Shown here: piece by piece, positions 1 to 8,308 of the stretch | How the letters are laid out: each line of letters begins with the position of its first letter | How positions within the stretch are numbered: the first letter of the stretch is position 1 | Source of the DNA: Flavobacterium sp. Root420 | GTDB lineage: Bacteria; Bacteroidota; Bacteroidia; Flavobacteriales; Flavobacteriaceae | Assembly (NCBI RefSeq): GCF_001427905.1 | Contig: NZ_LMEF01000003.1 | Location: 1 to 64,000 of the forward strand | Length of the DNA: 64,000 bases | Direction: 5' to 3' | The notes under the pieces: model-generated | The model's database searches: none | Seen by the model: only the letters and a program-made list of their open reading frames with translations | What the model was told of the DNA's origin: nothing | Translations under genes and position numbers: made by a program

Positions 1-50
1 CCTGCGCAGATGGTACTGCAGTTATGTGGGAGAGTATGTCGTCGCCTTTC
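1..50 (+). rRNA. rrf: 5S ribosomal RNA, 3' end (partial)
   Basis: The first ~50 bases match the 3' part of a bacterial 5S rRNA: the GGTACTGCAG segment, the GGGAGAGTA segment and the closing CGCC helix strand. The gene begins upstream of the window, so only the 3' end is visible, and the exact last base is approximate. An intrinsic terminator follows immediately, as expected at the end of an rRNA operon. Confidence 0.85.
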
Positions 51-55
51 TTTTG

Positions 56-87
56 AAAACCCTGTTTCTATCGAAACGGGGTTTTTT
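56..87 (+). terminator. Intrinsic terminator of the rRNA operon
   Basis: A stem AAAACCCTGTTTC / GAAACGGGGTTTT with a four-base TATC loop and one T-G pair runs into a T-run. It lies directly after the 5S rRNA. Confidence 0.85.
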
Positions 88-298
88 GTTTTATAGCATT
101 TTGTGTTTTTTTACGGCAAGTTGCGTGAAGATTTTTACTGTGTCTTTTGCTGTTGTCTTTATTAAGGTCGCAAAGGCTTATTGTGGTGAACTTTGCGTAT
201 CAAGAGGCTTCGGGATTGCCAACTTTGCGGTTAAATAGCAGTTACTGTAACTGATTTGTTCTGAAAACTGCACTTCTAGTTTACCGTAGACTGCGTTA

Positions 299-387
299 GG
301 GATGGGAGTGACATCCTTTTGCGATGCCTTGGACTTCTTCCCAAACCAAAACCCCTATCGCAAAAGATACAGCGGACAGCCCGACCC
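299..387. repeat. Structured intergenic element (possible dispersed flavobacterial element)
   Basis: This gene-free stretch has two nested inverted repeats. The inner one is CTTTTGCGAT (316-325) with ATCGCAAAAG (357-366), a perfect 10-bp stem. The outer one is GGGATGGG (299-306) with CCCGACCC (380-387), pairing except at one A-A. I recall similar CATCCTTTT...AAAAGATACAGCGG elements scattered through Flavobacterium genomes, but only one copy is in this window and that memory is unverified. Strand and function are unknown. Bases 88-298 hold nothing else I can support. Confidence 0.45.
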
Positions 388-521
388 GGAGGGAAACGAC
401 CAGATTATGATTAAGGAATGATGTTTTCTGTTTTTTGATTGTTGTTGAAGGTTAGCTGCTTATATAGGATGAATTATTATAATTGATACATTGATGTTAA
501 ATTTTGATATGGTTTTAAGTA

Positions 522-1544
522 CTAAATTTTTCCATTATCAACATCATTTATAAACTTAATAACACCATTCATAAAGACTTTTTGATCATCCCACATTGCT
601 AAATGACTTCCGTTTGGACAATATAAAAAGCGTCCATTTTGAACTAATTTGCTTTGTTCTTCCATGGCTTTTGGATCCATTGTGTCATATTTTGCACCTA
701 TCATTAAGGTTGGAATTGTGATTTCTTTTAGACGATTTTTTACATCCCATTTGGCTAAACGGCCGTTAATTCCGAATTCGCTTGGTCCTTGCATCATAGT
801 GTATACTTCTCCATTCATGTGCTTACTGGCTCTATTTAAACCGTCTGGCCATTCTTTTAATCGGCATAAATGCTCTTTGTAAAAATTAGGAATTAGTAAT
901 TCCATATAACGTGGATTAGCAAAATCTTTTTTAGCTTCTAATGCCCTAATTTCTGTAAGAATTTCGGGTTTCATTTGTTTTGCCAAAACTTCATCAGCAT
1001 ATTTTCCATATTCAGGTGCACTCGCGACCATGTTTGAAACTAATAGGCCTTTAAGGTTTTTTTGATATTTTAATGCATATTCCATTGCAAGAATTCCTCC
1101 CCATGAATTTCCTAAGACGTAAAAATTATTTTGGTCCGCTCCAATAGCTTTACGAACTTGCTCTACTTCTTCAACAAATCGTTCTGTTGTCCATAGACTA
1201 CTATCTTTTGGTTGATCACTGTAATAAGAACCTAATTGATCATATTCGTAAAATTCAAAGCCTTCACGCTGAAAAAAAGTCTCAAAACATTCCATATACT
1301 CATGTGTCATAGCCGGACCGCCGTGTAGTAGCAATACTTTTATTTTAGGATTGTTTCCAAATCTTTTTGTCCAGACCTTGAATTCTCCAACAGGTGTTTT
1401 GATTGGAATCATTTGTACACCAGCTGATTCAACTGCGTTTTTTTGATTGTACGTAAAATAATCCGAAAGTGTTTCTGATTTATTTTCTTTTTTGCATGAA
1501 ATAGTTAGAAGAATAGTTACTAAGAGAAGTATTGGTCGCAGCAT
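522..1544 (-). CDS. Proline-iminopeptidase-like alpha/beta hydrolase lipoprotein
   Basis: A serine hydrolase of the proline iminopeptidase (peptidase S33) type, expected to remove N-terminal proline from short peptides. I chose the start at 1544 because it gives an ideal lipoprotein signal, MLRPILLLVTILLTISC with the lipidated Cys at 17. An in-frame ATG at 1583 would add 13 residues. Seen in the 340-residue form: HGGP oxyanion motif near 74, nucleophile motif GNSWGG with Ser147, a probable acid Asp287 in AKYD, and the catalytic His314 in NGSHLAMWDD. The predicted location is lipid-anchored in the envelope. It stands alone between an AT-rich gap and the rRNA operon, so no operon clarifies its substrate. 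A broader alpha/beta hydrolase role is possible. Confidence 0.75.
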   Translation of the reverse strand: MLRPILLLVTILLTISCKKENKSETLSDYFTYNQKNAVESAGVQMIPIKTPVGEFKVWTKRFGNNPKIKVLLLHGGPAMTHEYMECFETFFQREGFEFYEYDQLGSYYSDQPKDSSLWTTERFVEEVEQVRKAIGADQNNFYVLGNSWGGILAMEYALKYQKNLKGLLVSNMVASAPEYGKYADEVLAKQMKPEILTEIRALEAKKDFANPRYMELLIPNFYKEHLCRLKEWPDGLNRASKHMNGEVYTMMQGPSEFGINGRLAKWDVKNRLKEITIPTLMIGAKYDTMDPKAMEEQSKLVQNGRFLYCPNGSHLAMWDDQKVFMNGVIKFINDVDNGKI

Positions 1545-1667
1545 ATTTTCACAAATTAAAAAATTTATACTTTTGAATTTCATTGCGAACTAAAATACAA
1601 ATTTAAATTAGATTATAGTTTTTATTTTTAAAAGTGCTGTCTGGAATGGGTTAAAATATTTCTTAAA

Positions 1668-1699
1668 AACAAAAGCCCGATATATATCGGGCTTTTGTT
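1668..1699. terminator. Perfect 32-bp palindrome, probable terminator
   Basis: AACAAAAGCCCGATAT is followed immediately by its exact reverse complement. T-rich sequence follows on both strands. It lies between the hydrolase start (1544, minus) and a short minus-strand reading frame (1758-1928), so on the minus strand it could end transcription before the hydrolase promoter. Confidence 0.7.
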
Positions 1700-1757
1700 A
1701 ACTTAAACTATGATTAGTTCGTTGTCTTAATATTCTTTTAGTTTGTTTAAAAGTGAT

Positions 1758-1928
1758 TTAATTTTGTTCTGTAATCGTGGGTTGGTTAAGTTTTATAACC
1801 TGATTTTTTATTTGTATTATCCGATAAGAAATACGATCATTAAATAGTACTGTGCTCACAATAATTCCAAAAGGGTTTGTTCCCATAATGTCATTGGTAT
1901 TTATTCCTGGAGTATATTTTTTATTCAT
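1758..1928 (-). CDS. Small hypothetical protein (56 aa), possibly a gene remnant
   Basis: A short reading frame encodes 56 residues beginning MNKKYTPGINTNDIMG and ending TITEQN. No family is recognised. The frame stays open upstream of the ATG for about 20 codons (reading KYLHLYPKEEF just before the Met), so this could be the 3' end of a decayed larger gene. It lies between two terminator-like hairpins (1668-1699 and 1972-1999), which suggests an independent unit. There is no signal peptide or membrane segment. Expression is unsupported beyond this context. Confidence 0.25.
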   Translation of the reverse strand: MNKKYTPGINTNDIMGTNPFGIIVSTVLFNDRISYRIIQIKNQVIKLNQPTITEQN

Positions 1929-1971
1929 AAACTCTTCTTTAGGATAAAGGTGTAAATATTTATAAAAACAA

Positions 1972-1999
1972 CAAAACCCATAACTTAGTTAGGGTTTTG
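1972..1999 (-). terminator. Intrinsic terminator of the GNAT gene
   Basis: CAAAACCC and GGGTTTTG form an 8-bp stem, extended by TAAC/GTTA around a TTA loop. On the minus strand it is followed by TTGTTTTTAT. It lies about 70 bp past the stop codon of the acetyltransferase at 2067. Confidence 0.7.
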
Positions 2000-2066
2000 A
2001 GGAGAAAGAGGCTATATACCTTTTATGATTATCCTGGTAAATACGGGATTTTTTTATGATTTTGAT

Positions 2067-2609
2067 CTAATTTTCAACATTCAAGGTCATAGAAGTATAA
2101 TCATAAGAAATATTGTCAATTCTAAACATGTCTTTTGTTATACTCAATTGCTCAAAATTCATTTTTTTGTAAAGCCTGATTGCCGGAATATTATCGGTCA
2201 AAACCTGCAAATCAATCCAACTAATTTTGCTATTATTTGTACAATAATCAATAATAAATTCTAATAAAGTTTGACCAATTTTCAAATTTCTAAAACTACT
2301 GTCAACACCCATTCCAAGTAAAACTCTATGTTCTGCATTTAATTGATTTTGAGGACGAATGTCAATGTGTCCAACAATTTTGTTTTCTTCGTTTATTGCA
2401 ACCCAAATTTTTCTCCATCCAATTTCCTCATTTTTTTTATTCATTCCGTCTTCAAACTTTGCCTTCCATTCGTCCGAAAGTGCAGATTGATGTTTAGAAA
2501 GTGGTTGAAAAAGTGTTATTCCCTTCTGTCCATTTTCAGAAAGATGAATTTTCAGGTATTGAAAAAAATCGTCAAGTTTCTCTTTATTTAACTCTTTAAT
2601 TGAAATCAT
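2067..2609 (-). CDS. GNAT family N-acetyltransferase
   Basis: A 180-residue cytoplasmic protein of the GCN5-related acetyltransferase fold, which moves an acetyl group from acetyl-CoA to an amine. The acetyl-CoA loop (motif A) is visible as GVDSSFRNLKIGQTLLEF around residues 100-117. The C-terminal motif B segment NIPAIRLYKKMNF follows at about 143-155, the usual place of the tyrosine general acid region. Length is typical for a single-domain GNAT. The substrate (antibiotic, protein N-terminus or small amine) cannot be told from sequence. It has its own terminator on the minus strand and no close partner gene. Confidence 0.8.
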   Translation of the reverse strand: MISIKELNKEKLDDFFQYLKIHLSENGQKGITLFQPLSKHQSALSDEWKAKFEDGMNKKNEEIGWRKIWVAINEENKIVGHIDIRPQNQLNAEHRVLLGMGVDSSFRNLKIGQTLLEFIIDYCTNNSKISWIDLQVLTDNIPAIRLYKKMNFEQLSITKDMFRIDNISYDYTSMTLNVEN

Positions 2610-3068
2610 TTACAAAATTATTTTATTAAGTCGATATTGATTTGTGTCGTTATGGTCTAATCATTAACTTATATATACTATAAAATAGCATTTCTGTTTC
2701 GGAAAGATCTAAGCCGTTAGTTCTAATACAATTGCTAATTTAGAGTTTTTTATAAAGAAGAATTGTTTTTAGTTTAATTTATAGTTATAGATAATTGTGT
2801 AAATAGATTTGAATAATATTGCCAATACCATTACAAAATTAAAAATATTTAAACTTCATTTAGATACATAAATCCTTCAATAAAAGAGTCGAATTTTGTA
2901 CCCAGTGGTCACCATAAATTACTTCCAAAGTCATTTGATTTTGGAAGTTCTTATATCAATATTTTGATAGATAATTAAAATTCTATTATTTCAAATTTAG
3001 TACAAAAGTTTAATTTGCTTCATAAATCCACTTGTACAAACCGATTTTAGCTAACATTATTCTCTTAT
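2610..3068. other. AT-rich gene-free stretch
   Basis: No open frame with coding character was found on either strand. The one structure seen is a 9-bp inverted repeat, ACTTCCAAA (2921-2929) with TTTGGAAGT (2940-2948). It could be a weak terminator about 120 bp past the reductase stop on the minus strand, but it lacks a clear T-run. Confidence 0.4.
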
Positions 3069-4079
3069 CTACTTAAATGTTTTGCTTTCTTTCAAATATA
3101 CCATTGCCTCTTTGACCGCTTGTATCGAATTTTTTGGATTAAAACCCAATTCTGTCCTCGCTTTTGTAATGTCAAAATCTTGTTGAAGCCCTGAAAACAT
3201 AGCAATGTCTTTAATACTCAATAAAGGAGCTTTACCATTTAGCCAACTACCAATTTCCATAAACCAGGCGATCGTGAATAATATAGGTTTTGGAACTGCT
3301 AAAGGAAGTTTTATTTTCAAGTCTGGAAATAACTCTTGTGCAATTTGTGTTGTTGCTTTTATGGAAGTACACTTTTCATTTGCTAAAATATAGCGTTCTC
3401 CATTTTTTCCTTTTGTCGCTGCTAAATAACAGCCTTCAGCAACGTCTTTTACATCAATCCAATTTAAAGTGATGTTTGTTTCAACGGGTATTTGCTTTTC
3501 AAGAATTAAAGAGATAATATTATAAGAAACACTTAAAGGTTTAAAAGCACTGCTCCCAATCATTGCAGATGGCAAAACAGCAACTATTTCTATCTTGTAT
3601 TTTTGGGCCAATTCAAAAGCTAACTTTTCGCCGTCATTTTTTGAATTGTAGTACATATCCCGGCGGTCTGGATTTTGTCCATAACTTTCTTTAGTAGGTA
3701 GTATGGAATAATTTAGGGCAGCAATAGAGCTTACATACACAATTCGTTTTACGCCTGCTTCTGCTGCGGCTTCAACAATATTTTTTGTACCTTCAAGATT
3801 AACATCATAAATTTCTTTTTTAGGATCTTTTGCCCAAAGTTTAAAGACTGCTCCAACTGCATAAAATGTTTCCACACCTTGCAAAGCGTCTACTAAGGAT
3901 TGTTTATCCGAAATATCAGATCGAACTACTTCACAATTTAAACCAATAAAAGGTTCTTTGTTTTTGATGTTGCGAACCGAAGCTCTTACGGGAATACCCT
4001 TGCTGATAAGTAATCGTACTAAGTTGTTGCCAAGATGCCCATTTGCACCCGTAACCAAGGCTAAATTTTTCTGTGCCAT
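3069..4079 (-). CDS. NAD(P)-dependent epimerase/reductase (extended SDR)
   Basis: A 336-residue extended short-chain dehydrogenase/reductase related to dihydroflavonol 4-reductases and 3-beta-hydroxysteroid dehydrogenases. Visible features are the cofactor loop TGANGHLGNNL (GxxGxxG, residues 10-20), the strand motif YVSSIAAL near 115-122, and the catalytic Tyr143-x-x-x-Lys147 in YYNSK. It has no signal peptide and is probably cytosolic. It should reduce or oxidise a carbonyl/hydroxyl on an aldehyde, ketone or sugar-nucleotide substrate that cannot be named. A Crp/Fnr-type regulator lies 62 bp upstream in the same direction, so the two are probably co-transcribed. Confidence 0.8.
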   Translation of the reverse strand: MAQKNLALVTGANGHLGNNLVRLLISKGIPVRASVRNIKNKEPFIGLNCEVVRSDISDKQSLVDALQGVETFYAVGAVFKLWAKDPKKEIYDVNLEGTKNIVEAAAEAGVKRIVYVSSIAALNYSILPTKESYGQNPDRRDMYYNSKNDGEKLAFELAQKYKIEIVAVLPSAMIGSSAFKPLSVSYNIISLILEKQIPVETNITLNWIDVKDVAEGCYLAATKGKNGERYILANEKCTSIKATTQIAQELFPDLKIKLPLAVPKPILFTIAWFMEIGSWLNGKAPLLSIKDIAMFSGLQQDFDITKARTELGFNPKNSIQAVKEAMVYLKESKTFK

Positions 4080-4141
4080 TTTGTTTAATTTTATTACGGC
4101 ACAAAATTGGGAGATGATTCTTCAAATATGCTTCACAAATG

Positions 4142-4717
4142 TTACTTAATCATTTGTTTTCTAATTCTACTCAAACTTTTTGGGTTCATTCCTAAAAAAG
4201 AAGCAATGTATTGAAGAGGCACATTGTATAGAATTTGAGGATAATTATCAATTAACTTTTTGTAACGCTGTTCTGCCGTTAAGGTTGCCAAATCTTTTGA
4301 GCGGTTTTCGTTGTATGTAATTGATTGCTGAAATACCCAAGTACTAAAATCCCTAAAGGAGGAACTATTTTGAACAAGAAAATCCAGGTCAACTTTAGCA
4401 ATTCTCAAAAGCACACATTCAGTAATACATTCTACATTTTCATTAGATTTTGTAAGGTTGATAAAATGACTATAAGAGGTGATAAATCCTGGGGGACAGT
4501 TGATATGCGTTGTAATTTCGTCGCCTAAATTATTGTAGTGAAACAATCGCATAAAACCCGATACAACAAAATAAAGATATTTTGGAACTATGCCTTCTTG
4601 TTCAATAATTTTATTTTTTGAAAATGATACAGGTTCAAAATATTTTTTGCATAATTCTTTGTCATAGTTAGAAAGTACAACTTTTGTAGTTATCAGGTTC
4701 AATAATTGGTCATGCAT
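4142..4717 (-). CDS. Crp/Fnr family transcriptional regulator
   Basis: A 191-residue regulator with an N-terminal cyclic-nucleotide-binding-type beta barrel (about 25-115, including GIVPKYLYFVVSGFMRL) and a C-terminal helix-turn-helix (about 165-191, PLQYIASFLGMNPKSLSRIR). Many flavobacterial members of this short family lack the residues that bind cAMP and respond to unknown signals. That is family knowledge, not shown here. It precedes the SDR reductase in the same direction and probably controls it. The coding region faces away from the candidate small RNA at 4925-5021 and the SusC gene. Confidence 0.82.
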   Translation of the reverse strand: MHDQLLNLITTKVVLSNYDKELCKKYFEPVSFSKNKIIEQEGIVPKYLYFVVSGFMRLFHYNNLGDEITTHINCPPGFITSYSHFINLTKSNENVECITECVLLRIAKVDLDFLVQNSSSFRDFSTWVFQQSITYNENRSKDLATLTAEQRYKKLIDNYPQILYNVPLQYIASFLGMNPKSLSRIRKQMIK

Positions 4718-4924
4718 TTCTTAAAAATTAGAATGGCGGTATGATGTTTAGGCTATTATTTTAGGATTGTCACTAAAATTGTTTATTGGAGTTATAAAAT
4801 GGCACCAACATACTTTTTTTTCGATTAATGTTTGCGTTATAAGCTGCCTTTTTTCTTCAAGCGAATATAATAAATATTTTTACTACAGTTAATTGCTTTT
4901 TTCTAATTGAAAAAGAAATATGTT

Positions 4925-5021
4925 AATGGGAGCATAACACCGCGATTGGTGTTAGCGTACTTCAGTTAATAGCGGTGTGTCTTGACTGGTGATCCCTCAG
5001 CCTGTCAAGACACGTTTTTTT
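4925..5021 (+). ncRNA. Candidate small RNA with intrinsic terminator and alternative helices
   Basis: This gene-free stretch ends in a clear terminator: GTGTCTTGAC (4977-4986) pairs with GTCAAGACAC (5004-5013) and is followed by GTTTTTTTA. Upstream, ACACCGC (4937-4943) can pair either locally with GGTGTT (4948-4953) or with GCGGTGT (4972-4978), which overlaps the terminator stem. The choice of helix is mutually exclusive. No open frame spans it, and it ends about 280 bp before the SusC start, so it looks like a free-standing transcript rather than a leader. The 5' end is a guess. The class is not recognised; the Flavo-1 RNA motif is one to compare. Confidence 0.45.
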
Positions 5022-5200
5022 ATTGAGGTTTTGCCTGAAATTTTACTACAACTTTCTGTATTTAGCCTTTTCAACGCTAGTTTATAGTTGCTAAAATAGT
5101 CCTCTATTGGGTTGAAAATTATAAATGTGTAAGTTTTAATTGTAATTTATTAGCAAATTGTATGTAAATTCATCATTAAGTAATATATAGTGTAAAAAAC

Positions 5201-5267
5201 GGATAATATAGTATTAGCATGTGGTAATATAAACATTTTCGTTAACTCTAATTTAACATAATTTTAC
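5201..5267 (+). promoter_or_regulatory. Operator copy 1 and -7 box, SusC/SusD promoter
   Basis: Half-site GGATAATATAG (TAAT at 5204) and half-site GGTAATAT (TAAT at 5225) are 21 bp apart. A Bacteroidota-type -7 box TAATTTTA starts at 5259, 34 bp after the second half-site. The same architecture occurs at 10988, 17857 and 35734. Binding by the AraC protein encoded at 10089-10931 is inferred. Confidence 0.65.
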
Positions 5268-5303
5268 AAGTGTCAATAATACACTAACCAATATTGTTAA
5301 ATT

Positions 5304-8297
5304 ATGAAACCAACCACACAAGCTTTTAAAAGTACAGCAACATCCTGTTACAGAGATAAGATGTTCTATACAATTTTATTTCTGTTTGTTGTTTTTAGCG
5401 CTTTTTCTCAGCAGAAAATCAGCGGTAAAATTACAGATTCTAATAATATTCCAATTCCCGGAGTATCAGTTTTAGAGAAAAGCACAACTAATGCAGTTGC
5501 AAGTGATTTCGATGGAAACTTTGAAATAACGATTAAGGGAAATGATCCAATATTAGTTTTTTCCTATTTAGGTTTTAAAACTAAAGAAATTAAATCAGGA
5601 GGTAAAAAGGTACTGAATATAGTTTTGGAACCTGAGGTAAATGAGTTGACTGAAGTTGTTTTAATTGGATATGGTTCGCAAAAAAAAGGAGATGTTACAA
5701 GTGCGATCGCTTCTGTAAAATCCACTGATTTTGTACAGGGAAATGTACGGGATGCCGCACAGTTAATTCAGGGGAAAGTGGCTGGACTTACAGTATCAGC
5801 ACCTTCCGGAGATCCAACGGAAGGTTCACAAATTCAATTAAGAGGATTCTCGTCTCTTTCAGGCACTAGTCAGCCTTTAATTTTGGTAGATGGAGTTCCG
5901 GGCAGCTTAACAACAGTTGCTCCCGAAGATATTGCTTCTATTGATGTTCTTAAAGACGGATCTGCAACTGCAATTTATGGAACACGAGGAACGAATGGCG
6001 TTGTCATAATTACGACAAAGAGTGGAAGTTTCAATGCTAAGCCAACAATTGAATACAATGGTTATACTACAGTGTCCACAATAAGTAATAAGATGAACTT
6101 CCTGGATGCGGGTCAATTAAGAGAAAAAATGGCCGAGGGATATAAATTTATTGGAGCAAATAGTCAGGATTTCGGGTCTAATACAGATTGGCTTGATGAA
6201 ATTACCCGTACAGCACTAAGTCAAACGCATAATGTATTATTTAGAGGAGGAAGTGATGTGACAAATATTAGTGCTTCGATTAATTATAAAGGCGGTGACG
6301 GGATATTTTTAAAATCTGACAATAAAAAAATGACTGGAAGAGTTGATGTAAACCATTCCATGTTTGACAAAAAACTAAAAACTAATATTGGTTATATAGC
6401 AAGTGAGCAGGTTTATAATGCTTTAGGAGACGGAACTAGTTTTGATCCCTATATATACAGGCAGGCACTTATCCGAAATCCAACGGAACCCATTAGAGAT
6501 GATGAAGGAAAATGGAATGAAAGAGATGTTTATTTTTATGATAATCCAGTAGGTTATATTGAAGAAACTATTGGAGAAAACAGGTTTAGAAATACACGTT
6601 TTGATTTTAGTATGAGCTATGATTTTAATGAGTTTTTTAAATTAAAGGGTGTTTATACCAGAAAAGGTAATTCAATTATGAAAGGGTTTTATCAGACAAA
6701 AAACCACGTTTCAACTGTAAAATATGCACAGGATGGTTTTGCTTCCAGAAGTGCAGAAGATTACCGAGGCAATTATGGTGAATTTACATTGGATTACAAG
6801 CAGTCTTTCGGAAAACATAACCTGACAGCACTTGCAGGGTATAACTATGAGGATAATATAACCGAAAGATTCTGGGCAACAAACAGACGTTTTCCTACAG
6901 ATGCCTTTTTATACAATAATATTGGTTCCGGTCAGGGACTTCAGCTTGGTGAAGCAGGAATGGGTAGTGATAAATTTTCTAATACGCTGATTGCATTTTT
7001 TGCCAGGATGACTTACAACTTTGACAATAAGTATTTGTTTATGGCAAGTATTAGACACGAGGGATCTTCCCGATTTGGAGAAGATAACAAATGGGGTAAT
7101 TTTCCCGGAGTTTCTGCAGGATGGCGTATAAATAATGAAGATTTCCTAAAGAATACCAAATGGATTAACAATCTAAAATTAAGAGCTGGTTTTGGTATTA
7201 CGGGAATTAATGCAGGTGAAAATTATCAGTCATTAAGCGGATTGACTTACGGGAACTATTTCCTGAATGATGGAAAATGGATAAGAGAATTAGTACCGAC
7301 AAGAAATGCAAACCCGGATTTAAAATGGGAGAAGAAAGAGGAAATTAATCTTGGTTTAGATTTTGGCTTTTTTGACGATCGTATTAGCGGAGCAATTGAT
7401 TATTATAGCAGAACAACCAAAGACGCGCTTATGGATTACAGTGTTCCAACGCCTCCCTATTTTTATGGTACTATAGCCGCCAATGCAGCTGAAATTAAAA
7501 ATTCAGGTTTAGAACTCCTGTTAAATGTTACTCCAATAAAAACCGATAATCTTATATGGACTGTAAACCTTACCTATTCTACTAATACCAACAAAATGGT
7601 ATCATTATCCAATGATAAATTTCAGCTTACCAATAACTTTTTTGATACAGGATATACAGGAGAACCCATCCAAATATCAACACATCGTATTCAGGAAGGA
7701 CAGCCAATTGGAAATTTTTTCGGTCTAAAAAGTGTGGATATTACTGATGATGGTATTTGGATTATTGAAACACCGGACGGAAGAAGAATCCCGGCAACCG
7801 AAGCAACAACCGAAGATCGACAAATATTAGGAAACGGTCTGCCAAGATCCTATTACAGTATAAACAATGCAGTTCGTTATAAAAACTGGGATATGAATGT
7901 CAATTTAAGAGGTGCAATGGATTATCAGATTTTGAATTTTTCCAGAATGTTTTATGAAAACCCAACAATTGCATACAACACTTTAGATTCGGCATACGAC
8001 AAAGTATATGACAAGGCGGTATTAAATGATGTACAGCGTTATGTTAGTTATTACGTAGAAGATGGAGACTTCTTAAAAATCGATAATATTACCATCGGTT
8101 TTACACTTCCTAAATCGACTTTCAAATTTATTGATACTTTAAGAATTTATGCTTCCGGAAGTAACCTGGCCACTTTCACGAGTTATAAAGGAATTGATCC
8201 TGAGGTAAACAGAGATGGGTTATTTCCTGGTAATGATGACAGGGATAAATACCCGTCAACAAGATCATTTTCAATTGGACTTAACATCACACTTTAA
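5304..8297 (+). CDS. SusC/RagA family TonB-dependent outer-membrane transporter
   Basis: A 997-residue TonB-linked receptor, the barrel of a SusCD nutrient importer. In order: a signal peptide with hydrophobic core at about 20-35 ending FSAFSQ, a carboxypeptidase-regulatory-like domain (about 38-110, GKITDSNNIPIPGVSV), the SusC motif VVLIGYGSQKK, a plug domain (about 140-250, with DVLKDGSATAIYGTRGTNGV), then the 22-stranded barrel ending in the aromatic-rich SFSIGLNITL. It lacks an STN domain, so it should not signal to an anti-sigma factor. An in-frame Met at 5361 is an alternative start. It is followed 11 bp later by its SusD partner. The shared operator suggests it imports hydroxyproline-rich (glyco)peptides, which is inference. 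Confidence 0.93.
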   Translation: MKPTTQAFKSTATSCYRDKMFYTILFLFVVFSAFSQQKISGKITDSNNIPIPGVSVLEKSTTNAVASDFDGNFEITIKGNDPILVFSYLGFKTKEIKSGGKKVLNIVLEPEVNELTEVVLIGYGSQKKGDVTSAIASVKSTDFVQGNVRDAAQLIQGKVAGLTVSAPSGDPTEGSQIQLRGFSSLSGTSQPLILVDGVPGSLTTVAPEDIASIDVLKDGSATAIYGTRGTNGVVIITTKSGSFNAKPTIEYNGYTTVSTISNKMNFLDAGQLREKMAEGYKFIGANSQDFGSNTDWLDEITRTALSQTHNVLFRGGSDVTNISASINYKGGDGIFLKSDNKKMTGRVDVNHSMFDKKLKTNIGYIASEQVYNALGDGTSFDPYIYRQALIRNPTEPIRDDEGKWNERDVYFYDNPVGYIEETIGENRFRNTRFDFSMSYDFNEFFKLKGVYTRKGNSIMKGFYQTKNHVSTVKYAQDGFASRSAEDYRGNYGEFTLDYKQSFGKHNLTALAGYNYEDNITERFWATNRRFPTDAFLYNNIGSGQGLQLGEAGMGSDKFSNTLIAFFARMTYNFDNKYLFMASIRHEGSSRFGEDNKWGNFPGVSAGWRINNEDFLKNTKWINNLKLRAGFGITGINAGENYQSLSGLTYGNYFLNDGKWIRELVPTRNANPDLKWEKKEEINLGLDFGFFDDRISGAIDYYSRTTKDALMDYSVPTPPYFYGTIAANAAEIKNSGLELLLNVTPIKTDNLIWTVNLTYSTNTNKMVSLSNDKFQLTNNFFDTGYTGEPIQISTHRIQEGQPIGNFFGLKSVDITDDGIWIIETPDGRRIPATEATTEDRQILGNGLPRSYYSINNAVRYKNWDMNVNLRGAMDYQILNFSRMFYENPTIAYNTLDSAYDKVYDKAVLNDVQRYVSYYVEDGDFLKIDNITIGFTLPKSTFKFIDTLRIYASGSNLATFTSYKGIDPEVNRDGLFPGNDDRDKYPSTRSFSIGLNITL

Positions 8298-8308
8298 AAA
8301 TAAGAGAT

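Noticed and set aside
26..238. Open frame running from inside the 5S rRNA
   Set aside because: It starts within the rRNA and reads through the rRNA terminator. The sequence has no protein family character.
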